Below, one piece after another: positions 23,894-31,514 of a stretch of DNA of 44,075 nt. The DNA comes from Acidobacteriota bacterium. GTDB taxonomy: Bacteria > Acidobacteriota > Blastocatellia > RBC074. Made by a program: the position numbers and the translations under genes. The notes beneath the pieces are model-generated. The model had not been told where the DNA came from, did no database searches, and saw only the letters and a list, made by a program, of their open reading frames with translations. Each line of letters begins with the position of its first letter. The first letter of the stretch is position 1. Location of the stretch: positions 1-44,075 of the forward strand of contig JACPYM010000083.1 of assembly GCA_016196035.1 (NCBI GenBank), in the 5' to 3' direction.

Positions 23894-25786
23894 ATGTGCG
23901 GTATCATCGGTTACGTCAACACAGATCAGCAGCAACCCATTAACGAAGCGGTCGCGCGCGCGATGAACAGCGCCATTTTGCATCGCGGCCCCGATGACGA
24001 AGGCTTCTATTTCAACGGCCACGTCGCGCTCGGCATGCGGCGGCTTTCGATCATTGATCTGGCGGGCGGACAGCAGCCCATCTGCAACGAAGACCGTTCG
24101 GTCTGGGTCGTTTTCAACGGCGAGATTTACAACTTCCCCGCTTTGCGCCAACAGTTGCTGCAACGCGGCCACACGCTGCGCACGCAATCCGACACCGAAG
24201 TCATCGTGCATCTTTACGAAGAGTACGGCGACGAACTCGTGCAGCACCTGAACGGCATGTTCGGTTTTGCGTTGTGGGACACGCGCAAACAACGGCTGCT
24301 AGTCGCGCGCGACCGCATGGGCGAGAAGCCGCTCTATTTCACGCAAACCGGCGAAGCCTTTGTCTTCGCGTCGGAATTGAAAGCCCTGCTGCAACATCCG
24401 GCAGTCGAGCGCAAATTGAATCTGCTGGCGTTGCGCAAATATCTGCAATACGAATTCGTCCCCTCACCGCACACGATGATCGAAGGCGTGTGGAAGCTGC
24501 CACCTGCACACCGGCTGATTTTTGAGCACGGTCATTGGCGACAGGAACGTTACTGGCAGCTCAGCTACGAACAGGAACGCCTGCGCATCAGTGAAGAAGA
24601 AGCCCTGCTCGAAGTCCGCCGCCTGTTACGCGAGGCCGTGCGCATACGCCTGGTCGCCGATGTGCCGCTGGGCGTCCTGTTATCGGGCGGCATTGATTCG
24701 AGCGCGGTCACGGCGATGGCGGCGGAATCGGCGGTGGGCCGGGTCAAAACCTTCAGCATCGCCTTTGAAGAAAAATCGTTTGACGAATCTTCCTATGCAC
24801 GCATGGTCGCCGAACACCTGGGCACGGAGCACTACGAACAGCGTTTCAGCGAACACGACATGCTCGACATCGTGCCCGAAATCCCGCGCCTGTTGGACGA
24901 ACCGTTGGGCGATGCCTCGTTGATTCCGACGTTTCTGGTTTCGCGCTTTACCCGCGAACACGTCACAGTGGCGCTGGGCGGCGATGGCGGCGACGAATTG
25001 TTTGCGGGCTATCCGACCTATCTGGCGCATCGCATGACGGGCTATTACAACGCGCTGCCCACCTTCGTACGCAAAGGCTTGATCGAACCGGCGGTCGCGC
25101 GGCTGCCGGTTTCGACCAACAATCTGAGCTTCGATTTCAAAGCGAAACGCTTTATTAGCGGGGCTGGACTGCCCACAGGCATGCGCCATACGGTTTGGAT
25201 GGGTTCGTATGACGCCGCCTTGCAACGCCAATTGCTGCATCCCGACATTATTGCCGCCTGTCCTGATGAAGCGGTGTTTGACGAAGTCAGCGACTACGAC
25301 CAACCGGCTGGCGCCAACGGGCACGACGCAATTGAACAAATGATGAAGTTGGATGCGACGCATTACCTTTCCGAATGCGTCCTCTTCAAAGTAGACCGCG
25401 CCAGCATGGCCGCCTCGCTGGAAACGCGCGCACCGCTGTTGGATCACACTTTCATCGAATTCCTGACGCAATTGCCGCTGGATTTGAAGCTGCGCCGCTT
25501 CACCGGCAAATACATTTTGAAACAAGCCATGCGCGACCGGCTGCCACGCGCCGTGATTGATCGGCCCAAGAAAGGCTTCGGCATGCCCGTCGCCAAATGG
25601 GTCAAAGGCGAATTGCGCCCGCTGGTGCGTGACACCTTTGCGCCAGAAAGACTAGAACAACGCGGGCTGTTCAACCCGACGTTTGTGCAGCGGATGCTTG
25701 ACGAACACGAACGCGGCGTGGCCGACCATCGCAAATTGATTTGGACGTTGTTGATGTTTGAACTCTGGCCGTTGTTGGAAACTTAG
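23894..25786 (+). CDS. asnB: Asparagine synthase (glutamine-hydrolysing)
   Basis: 630 residues. Cys2 after Met (MCGIIGYVN) is the class II glutaminase nucleophile; LHRGPDDEGF and VFNGEIYNFPALR complete that domain. The synthetase domain has the ATP pyrophosphatase loop LLSGGIDSSAVTAM at about 263, then EHYEQRFSE and ALGGDGGDELFAGYPTY, and the C-terminal DRPKKGFGMPVAKWVKGELR. The reaction is Asp + ATP + Gln to Asn. Long homologues are often found in polysaccharide clusters, where they may amidate sugars or peptides; the nearby methyl- and glycosyltransferases allow that reading, but free Asn synthesis is equally possible. Confidence 0.95.
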   Translation: MCGIIGYVNTDQQQPINEAVARAMNSAILHRGPDDEGFYFNGHVALGMRRLSIIDLAGGQQPICNEDRSVWVVFNGEIYNFPALRQQLLQRGHTLRTQSDTEVIVHLYEEYGDELVQHLNGMFGFALWDTRKQRLLVARDRMGEKPLYFTQTGEAFVFASELKALLQHPAVERKLNLLALRKYLQYEFVPSPHTMIEGVWKLPPAHRLIFEHGHWRQERYWQLSYEQERLRISEEEALLEVRRLLREAVRIRLVADVPLGVLLSGGIDSSAVTAMAAESAVGRVKTFSIAFEEKSFDESSYARMVAEHLGTEHYEQRFSEHDMLDIVPEIPRLLDEPLGDASLIPTFLVSRFTREHVTVALGGDGGDELFAGYPTYLAHRMTGYYNALPTFVRKGLIEPAVARLPVSTNNLSFDFKAKRFISGAGLPTGMRHTVWMGSYDAALQRQLLHPDIIAACPDEAVFDEVSDYDQPAGANGHDAIEQMMKLDATHYLSECVLFKVDRASMAASLETRAPLLDHTFIEFLTQLPLDLKLRRFTGKYILKQAMRDRLPRAVIDRPKKGFGMPVAKWVKGELRPLVRDTFAPERLEQRGLFNPTFVQRMLDEHERGVADHRKLIWTLLMFELWPLLET

Positions 25787-25821
25787 CCTACAATCGGCCC
25801 CGCCGTTTGCCAGGAGGGGTT

Positions 25822-26055
25822 ATGAACAAGTTTCAAAAAGCAATCAACATTGCGCTGGCGTGTTTCATTGTGCTGCTTTTGCTTCTGGGTGAATGGAAAG
25901 AAACATTCATCTACGCAGCCCTGTTGCTCAGCAGTTGGTTAGGCCCAAAGGAACTGCAATTATCCAAGCCCGCCAAAGTCATTGGCTTTGGTCTCGCGTT
26001 TATTTTGCTAGCTTTCGGTTGTGTGTTTCTCTGGCAAGATTTGCGCAAACATTAG
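25822..26055 (+). CDS. Small integral membrane protein
   Basis: 77 residues, with a strong GGAGGGG just before ATG 25822. Three hydrophobic segments are visible: INIALACFIVLLLLL, ETFIYAALLLSSWLG and VIGFGLAFILLAFGCVFLW. No motif or family is recognised. It lies 35 bases after asnB and may be in the same transcript. The TAG stop at 26053 is the first codon of repeat-element copy 3, so the C-terminus QDLRKH was set by the insertion point. Confidence 0.65.
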   Translation: MNKFQKAINIALACFIVLLLLLGEWKETFIYAALLLSSWLGPKELQLSKPAKVIGFGLAFILLAFGCVFLWQDLRKH

Positions 26056-26230
26056 ATCGGTTTGCAATTGCGTATACGGGGGCAGATGGCGCTGGTGCGG
26101 TACCGCGCGCGTGAGCAAGCGGTGCGACCAGCTTGTGCCATTGGCTGAACCGCCAAACCTCCGCTTGCTCACGCGCGCGGTACCGCACTGCTGCGCGGTT
26201 TTCCCGCACACTGAAGTGAAAACCGATCTA
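26053..26230. repeat. Stop-docked hairpin element, copy 3
   Basis: 178 bp. Begins TAGATCGGTTTGCAATTGCG and ends GTGAAAACCGATCTA, so the outer 11 bases TAGATCGGTTT are terminal inverted repeats. Arms 26095-26122 and 26161-26188 are perfect over 28 bases (GTGCGGTACC.../...GGTACCGCAC). Its orientation is opposite to copy 2, with which it brackets the Rpn, asnB and small membrane protein genes. Confidence 0.85.
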
Positions 26231-26294
26231 GCTGCAATGTTTTTTGTTTGTCAGGATTTGAGCAAGCCTTTTAACTTTGAACCGCTAAAACAAC

Positions 26295-27095
26295 ATGACC
26301 CAACCGAATAATTCACCCTGTGCCTTCATCCCCGCCGCCAGCGCACCGCCGAAATCCACCCTCCGCGATTACATCGAGCAAGGCTTGATCACCGTGATCA
26401 TGGCCCTCTTCGGCATGACCTTTGTCGCCCAGGCGGTCGAAGTGCCGACCGGCTCGATGCAAAACACCATCAACATCGGCGATCACTTTTTCGTCAACAA
26501 ATTCATCTTCGGCAAACGCAGCACGTGGCTGGGGCCGCTGCAACCATCACGCGAAATCCGGCGCGGCGATGTGATCGTCTTCAAACTGCCGAGCGATCCC
26601 AAAGTCAATTACGTCAAACGCGTGATTGGCCTGCCCGGCGATACGGTACAGGTGCGCGGGATGGCCGTGTTCGTCAATGGCAAGGAATTGCCCGAACAGC
26701 GGCTGAGCGTAGAGATGACCGGCAATTACAACGCGCGGTCGGCGCTCAAAGTGCTGAATACCGGCCCGGTGCCAGCCGGAGCGCACTACCAAACCTATCA
26801 CGACCAGAACGACAGCGGGGCGGCGCACGCATACATGGAAAACAACGCCAAGTACGCCGTCAAAGAACCGTTCACCGTGCCGCCCGACAGCTATTTCGTG
26901 ATGGGCGACAGCCGCGACAACAGCGTGGACAGCCGTTTCTGGGGCACCGTGCCGCGCAGCAACGTCATCGCCCACGCGCTCTATGTGCACTGGTCGTACA
27001 ACCGCAACGATCCTGCGAATCGCGATTACGGCTTCCCACCGCTGAACGTGCTGCTCAACACACACTGGTGGCGGTCAGGCACGGCCATCAAATAA
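26295..27095 (+). CDS. lepB: Signal peptidase I
   Basis: 266 residues. One N-terminal membrane helix at about 26-48 (YIEQGLITVIMALFGMTFVAQ), then EVPTGSMQ with the catalytic Ser54, GDVIVFKLPSD, and VNYVKRVIGLPGD with Lys108 as general base. The box E motif GDSRDNSVDSRFWGTVP is intact. It removes signal peptides from exported proteins on the outer face of the inner membrane. No clear ribosome-binding site precedes ATG 26295, and the gene begins 65 bases after repeat-element copy 3, so its promoter must lie close by or upstream of the repeat. Confidence 0.95.
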   Translation: MTQPNNSPCAFIPAASAPPKSTLRDYIEQGLITVIMALFGMTFVAQAVEVPTGSMQNTINIGDHFFVNKFIFGKRSTWLGPLQPSREIRRGDVIVFKLPSDPKVNYVKRVIGLPGDTVQVRGMAVFVNGKELPEQRLSVEMTGNYNARSALKVLNTGPVPAGAHYQTYHDQNDSGAAHAYMENNAKYAVKEPFTVPPDSYFVMGDSRDNSVDSRFWGTVPRSNVIAHALYVHWSYNRNDPANRDYGFPPLNVLLNTHWWRSGTAIK

Positions 27096-27102
27096 AGCTC
27101 TG

Positions 27103-27169
27103 CGCGAAGACACACGCAGCGGCACGAAGAAAACCCAATTCTCTTCGTGCCGCTGCGTGTGTCTTCGCG
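27103..27169. terminator. 28-bp perfect hairpin between lepB and the ADOP permease
   Basis: Arms 27103-27130 and 27142-27169 (CGCGAAGACACACGCAGCGG... and complement) are perfect, with an 11-base loop. On the plus strand GGAAGTTTTTATT follows, so it should end lepB transcription; it can also stop the converging minus-strand permease. The second arm lies eight bases before the permease stop at 27177. Confidence 0.8.
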
Positions 27170-27176
27170 GAAGTTT

Positions 27177-29618
27177 TTATTCGTACCGCAGCGCCACCAG
27201 CGGATCCACTTTGGTCGCGCGGCGGGCTGGCAGCCAGCACGCCAGCAACGCCACGGCACAAAGCAGCAGCGGCACCAGCACAAACGTCAGCGGGTCGTTC
27301 GCGCCGATGCCGAAAACCAGACTCTTCATCAACCGCGTCAAGACCGCCGCACCCAGCAAGCCAAGCGCGACGCCGCCCAACACCAGCGTCATTCCCTGCC
27401 GCAACACCAGCCGCAACACATCGGACGGTCGCGCGCCCAGCGCCATCCGCACGCCGATTTCGGGCGTGTGCTGCGTGACGAAATACGAAAGCACGCCATA
27501 CAGACCGAGCGCGGCCAGCAACAGCGCCAACACAGCAAATGACACCAGCAAGGTCATGCCGGTGCGGCGCATGGCCGACTCTCCGCTCAGGACTTCGGCG
27601 AGCGTCTGAATGTTGGCGACGGGTTGTTCGGGGTCAACAGCGTGGATGGCTGTGCGCACGGCGGCGGCCAGGGTGAGCGGTTCGACGCGGGTGCGCAGCA
27701 CCAGATCGCGCGGCGTGAAAAAAGCGTGCGAGCGAACCTGGCGTTGCGGAAAATACATTTCCGGTTTGACCGCCACATCCATGCCCATCTGGCGCACATC
27801 GGCGACGACACCGACAATCGTCATCCAGGGGGTCTTTGCATCAGGCCCGCCGAGCTTGAAGCGTTTGCCCAGCGGTTCTTCGCCCGGCCAGTATTTTTGC
27901 GCCATCGTTTCGTTGACGATGACGACCGGCTGGGCCTGCTCGTGATCTCCGGCATTGAAATAGCGCCCGCTCTGCAAGGGGATGCCCAGCGTTTGCAGGT
28001 AATCCTCGGTCACCTGGCGGTGGTTTGCATTCCAATTGAAAATGTTCGGCCCACCCTGTTTGCCTTCGAGGGTCAGGCCGTTCGCGCCGCCTTTCCATTC
28101 CAACGGCACCGAGGTCGTGTACCCCGCCGAAACAACGCCGGGCAAAGCGCGCACGCGGTCGAGCACCTGGCTGTAAAACTGCACGCGTTTGGCGTGTTCG
28201 CCGTATTTGTAATCGGGCAGCACCGTGCGCGCGGTCAACACGCTTTCGGGTTGCAACACTGAATACTGGCCGTGCAAATGGTAAAGCGTTTGAATCAACA
28301 ACCCCGCGCCGATCAACAGAATCAGCGCCAGCGCAACTTCGCCCACGACCAAGGCGTTGCGCAAACGGCGCTGGCCGCCCCCGCCGGCAAAGCCACCGGC
28401 GCGCCCGCCGCTCTGTTTGAGCGCGTCGTTGAGGTTGACGTGCGCGGCTTGCAAGGCGGGCACGAGACCGAACAGCACGCCCGCCGCCAGCGCCGCCAAC
28501 AACGTAAAGAGCAGCACGCGCGGATTGAGTTGCAAACTGGCTTGCAAGACCAGCCCCGACGGAATCAGCCGTTGCAAAAATTCAAAGCTCCAGACGGCGC
28601 ACAACACACCGAGCACTCCGCCCCCGCCCGCCAGCAGCAAACTTTCCGTCAGGAATTGCCGCACCAGCCGGAAGCGTCCGGCACCCAACGCGGCGCGCAC
28701 GGCGATTTCACGTTGCCGTGCCGCCGCGCGCGCCAGCAACAGGCTGGCGATGTTGGCGCAGGCAATCAGCAGAACAAATCCGACGGCGACCACCAGCAAC
28801 AGCAAGGCGCGTTGCACTTCGCCCGTGAACTCTTCGCGCAATGAAACGACGACGCTGCTCAACCCTTCGGCCAGGTTGGGATATTGCCGGGCGATGCGTT
28901 GGGTGATGGCGCTGATGTCGGCATCGGCCTGACTGACGGTGACGCCGGGTTTGAGCCGCGCGACCACATTCAGGTAATGGTTGTCGCGATTGGCTAATTC
29001 ATCGGGGCTGAATCCCGCTGGCACCCACACGCGGATGTAACGGTCGCCGAACTGAAACCCGCGCGGCAACACGCCAATCACGCTGTATTTTTCGCCGTTC
29101 AGCAGAATCTCGCGGCCAATGATCGTGGATTCGCCGCCGTAACGGCTTTGCCAGAATTGATAGCTGAGCAACGCGACCTTGGCCGCACCGGGCTGGTCTT
29201 CGCCGGGCAGGAAGTTGCGGCCAAGAGCGGGCGACACACCCAGCAAAGGCAGGAAATTCGCCGTCACGCCAAAGGCTTGCAGCTTTTCCGGTTCGCCCTC
29301 GCCCGTCAGATTGAAGCTGCGGTAAGCAAGCGCGGCGACATCCTGAAAGACGTGATTCTGCGCCCGCCAATCGCTGTAATTGCCCGGCGCGGGCGTGTCG
29401 CGCGGGAAGCCGATGGCCGTAGAGTCTTCCCAAACCATGACCAATTGCTCGGCCTTATCATACGTCAGAGGCCGCAGCAGCACGGCGTCAATCAAGCTGA
29501 AAATCGCCGTATTCGCGCCGATGCCCAAGGCCAGCGTGCAGACGGCAATCAACGTAAAGCCGGGATGTTTCAATAACATGCGCGCGCCGAAGCGCAGGTC
29601 TTGCCAGAGTGTTTGCAT
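27177..29618 (-). CDS. ADOP-type ABC transporter permease (MacB/FtsX family)
   Basis: 813 residues from ATG 29618 (MQTLWQDLRFGARMLL), chosen because GGAGGA precedes it. The N-terminal helix HPGFTLIAVCTLALGIGAN is the usual start of acidobacterial duplicated orphan permeases, followed by a periplasmic MacB-like core (PGNYSDWRAQNHVFQDVAAL, LPLLGVSPALGRNF). The first FtsX domain has helices at about 270-290 and 320-340 with ARAAARQREIAVRAALGAGR; a second periplasmic core and FtsX domain (ALRRTGMTLLVSFAVLAL region, GVRMALGARPSDVLRLV) complete the duplication. No ATPase gene is adjacent, which is typical for this family. The substrate is unknown. Confidence 0.93.
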   Translation of the reverse strand: MQTLWQDLRFGARMLLKHPGFTLIAVCTLALGIGANTAIFSLIDAVLLRPLTYDKAEQLVMVWEDSTAIGFPRDTPAPGNYSDWRAQNHVFQDVAALAYRSFNLTGEGEPEKLQAFGVTANFLPLLGVSPALGRNFLPGEDQPGAAKVALLSYQFWQSRYGGESTIIGREILLNGEKYSVIGVLPRGFQFGDRYIRVWVPAGFSPDELANRDNHYLNVVARLKPGVTVSQADADISAITQRIARQYPNLAEGLSSVVVSLREEFTGEVQRALLLLVVAVGFVLLIACANIASLLLARAAARQREIAVRAALGAGRFRLVRQFLTESLLLAGGGGVLGVLCAVWSFEFLQRLIPSGLVLQASLQLNPRVLLFTLLAALAAGVLFGLVPALQAAHVNLNDALKQSGGRAGGFAGGGGQRRLRNALVVGEVALALILLIGAGLLIQTLYHLHGQYSVLQPESVLTARTVLPDYKYGEHAKRVQFYSQVLDRVRALPGVVSAGYTTSVPLEWKGGANGLTLEGKQGGPNIFNWNANHRQVTEDYLQTLGIPLQSGRYFNAGDHEQAQPVVIVNETMAQKYWPGEEPLGKRFKLGGPDAKTPWMTIVGVVADVRQMGMDVAVKPEMYFPQRQVRSHAFFTPRDLVLRTRVEPLTLAAAVRTAIHAVDPEQPVANIQTLAEVLSGESAMRRTGMTLLVSFAVLALLLAALGLYGVLSYFVTQHTPEIGVRMALGARPSDVLRLVLRQGMTLVLGGVALGLLGAAVLTRLMKSLVFGIGANDPLTFVLVPLLLCAVALLACWLPARRATKVDPLVALRYE

Positions 29619-29722
29619 ATTCCTCCAAGTGGATGGCCGCGGATGGGCGCGGCCATCCACGGATCAGTCTTTGAACAAGCTGCGTTTATCTGCGCCCATC
29701 TGCGGCGCATCTCAGCAAAAAG

Positions 29723-30883
29723 TCAGCGTTTCGCCGTCGCCTCGCGATACGCGGCAGCGACGCCCGGCCCGGCGACATACTGACCGAACAGCAATTTCCT
29801 GACCGGCGATTCGCCCGCGAACTGACGGCGGAATTCGTCGAGTTTAACGCTCTTGCGCGCCTGCTCCAGCGTTTCACCGCGTGCGGCGGACGCCGTTGTC
29901 TGTTGTTGAATGGAGGCGAACAGCGCGGCCATTTGTTTGATGTAAACGTCATCGCGCAACACCGGGCCGTGGCCGGGCACGATGATGGCCGGTTGCAGCG
30001 CGCGTATCTTTTCGAGCGTCGCGCCCCATTCACCGACGTGCGACTGTTCGCCGCCGACCAACGGCACGGGCCAGACGACGAGGTCGCCGGTGATGACGAT
30101 GTTTTCTTTGGGCAGATGCACGATCAGATCGCCCGCCGTGTGACCGCGTCCCAAGTGGCGAATGTCAATCACGCGCGGACCGCGATGCAACGTCAGGCGT
30201 TCCTCGACTGCAATGGTCGGCAGTGTCAATTGCGTTTGCGGCGCTTCGGCCAGCACCAAACCAACCAGGCGCAAATCGCTGTCGAGACTGGCGTGTTCTT
30301 CCCCTGTCAGTTCAGCGCCCGCGAGGTTCTTGTTCTGTTCGATCAGCTTGCGTAGTTCCGGCACAAACTGCGTCGCGCCTTCGACAAAGTTTTTGCGATT
30401 GACCTGGCCTTGATTCGACAAGTATGCGCGGTTGCGCGCGTGGCCAATGAATTCGACGTTGGGAAAGGCGGCGCGGTAGACGGGATCACCGATGATGTGG
30501 TCGTCGTGCCAGTGCGTGTTGATGACGTAGCGCACCGGCTTGTCGGTCAGTTTGCGCAAGGCCGCCAGTACTTCTTTGGTGATCGAAGGCGCGCCGTTGG
30601 CATCCACCACGATCACATCGTCGTCGTTGATGATGCAGACATTGTTAGCATCCACCATCAAACCGGGCAGGTCTTGGCGGATGACGGCGTAAACGCCTTC
30701 GGCCAGTTTTTGCACGGCGAAGTTGCGCGCCGGATTGGGCGGGTCAGGATTGGGGTGTGACGCGGGTGCCTGTTCCGCCTGCGCCAGCATGGCGGGCGGG
30801 AATTGTGGTGTGCCGGTGAACCAGCACAGAGAAAACGCGGCTGTCAGTATCCAGCAGCCAAACGGTCGCATCAAATTTTGCAT
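29723..30883 (-). CDS. Exported metallo-beta-lactamase-fold hydrolase
   Basis: 386 residues from ATG 30883, with AAGGAG seven bases upstream and a signal peptide (MRPFGCWILTAAFSLCWF, cleavage near MLAQA). The zinc motif HxHxDH is NTHWHDDHIIGD; the next ligands lie in LGRGHTAGDLIVHLP and GHGPVLRDDVYI. The order of motifs fits quinoprotein relay-type/class B beta-lactamase-like hydrolases, not glyoxalase II. Function in resistance cannot be claimed from sequence. It ends 105 bases upstream of the permease start on the same strand, so co-transcription is possible. Confidence 0.88.
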   Translation of the reverse strand: MQNLMRPFGCWILTAAFSLCWFTGTPQFPPAMLAQAEQAPASHPNPDPPNPARNFAVQKLAEGVYAVIRQDLPGLMVDANNVCIINDDDVIVVDANGAPSITKEVLAALRKLTDKPVRYVINTHWHDDHIIGDPVYRAAFPNVEFIGHARNRAYLSNQGQVNRKNFVEGATQFVPELRKLIEQNKNLAGAELTGEEHASLDSDLRLVGLVLAEAPQTQLTLPTIAVEERLTLHRGPRVIDIRHLGRGHTAGDLIVHLPKENIVITGDLVVWPVPLVGGEQSHVGEWGATLEKIRALQPAIIVPGHGPVLRDDVYIKQMAALFASIQQQTTASAARGETLEQARKSVKLDEFRRQFAGESPVRKLLFGQYVAGPGVAAAYREATAKR

Positions 30884-31184
30884 ACACTCCTTGCCTAGAT
30901 GATGGGTGATACGGACAGGCGTGCGCAGTTGCAGGGTCGTGTTGCCATTAGCCACTGGCGTGCCAGGAAAGACGCATTGATAAGTGCTGCGCGACCGACG
31001 TTTGTTTGAAAAAGACTCTGTGGCAACGGGGCCGTTGGTGTTCGTTTGCGGGGAACGGCAATCCCAAAAGCGAACCCTGCTGAATTTGGCAAACGACCTG
31101 GGTGCGCGCCGCCTTCAGCGTCAGGGCTTTTGCAACCTCCTCAAAACATCCGCCCAAGACCTTTGACTGACTCCTGATTCCCGG

Positions 31185-31244
31185 TTCCTGATTCCTGACA
31201 AACTGAAAATCCCGGCTGATTTTCAGTTTGTCAGGAATCAGGAA
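31185..31244. repeat. 27-bp perfect inverted repeat
   Basis: Arms 31185-31211 and 31218-31244, TTCCTGATTCCTGACAAACT... and complement, around a six-base loop CCGGCT. CTCCTGATTC just outside resembles the loop of the element in the methyltransferase at 20803-20940, suggesting the two belong to one family. Confidence 0.8.
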
Positions 31245-31342
31245 TCAGTCAAATCGTTCGAGCGCTCTCGTTGGCGACTTTGCAAAAGCCCTGCTTCCAG
31301 CATGCAAGCGTCAAATCAGCGCCTCTGGCCGACAGCGTCACC

Positions 31343-31379
31343 TGCCAAGCCCGCACGCTGGAAGCGGTGCGTACCCAGG
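31343..31379. repeat. Second copy of the methyltransferase-insert arm
   Basis: 37 bases identical to 20901-20937 (TGCCAAGCCCGCACGCTGGA...). An imperfect inverted partner, 21 of 25 positions, lies at about 31097-31121, so this copy spans about 285 bases with other hairpins nested inside. Confidence 0.8.
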
Positions 31380-31514
31380 TCGCGCAACCCCGCCAGATAT
31401 TTTCAGCCGCCCGCCGCTTTCCACCTTGCAGACGTTCCCTCTTTCGACCAAACGCGCCATAATGCGCGGCGCCGAAACGTCTCCCTGCAAAACCAGAAAG
31501 GAAACACAACTGCT

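Larger units (their letters stand above)
30884..31514. other. Divergent intergenic region with nested palindromes
   Basis: 631 bases between the minus-strand hydrolase and the plus-strand esterase. It holds a 27-bp perfect hairpin (31185-31211/31218-31244), outside it the pair CAGGGCTTTTGCAA/TTGCAAAAGCCCTG (31122-31135 and 31280-31293), and outside that CCTGGGTGCGCGCCGCCTTC against the 37-base repeat at 31343-31379. No gene is supported. AGGAAA before 31515 may serve the esterase. Confidence 0.6.

Noticed and set aside
22579-26230. Composite transposon formed by repeat copies 2 and 3
   Set aside because: The elements carry no transposase and no target duplication of the whole segment was seen; only possible inversion is kept as a suggestion.
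31302-31514. N-terminal extension of the esterase to 31302
   Set aside because: It would translate repeat DNA and place 71 residues before a well-formed signal peptide.
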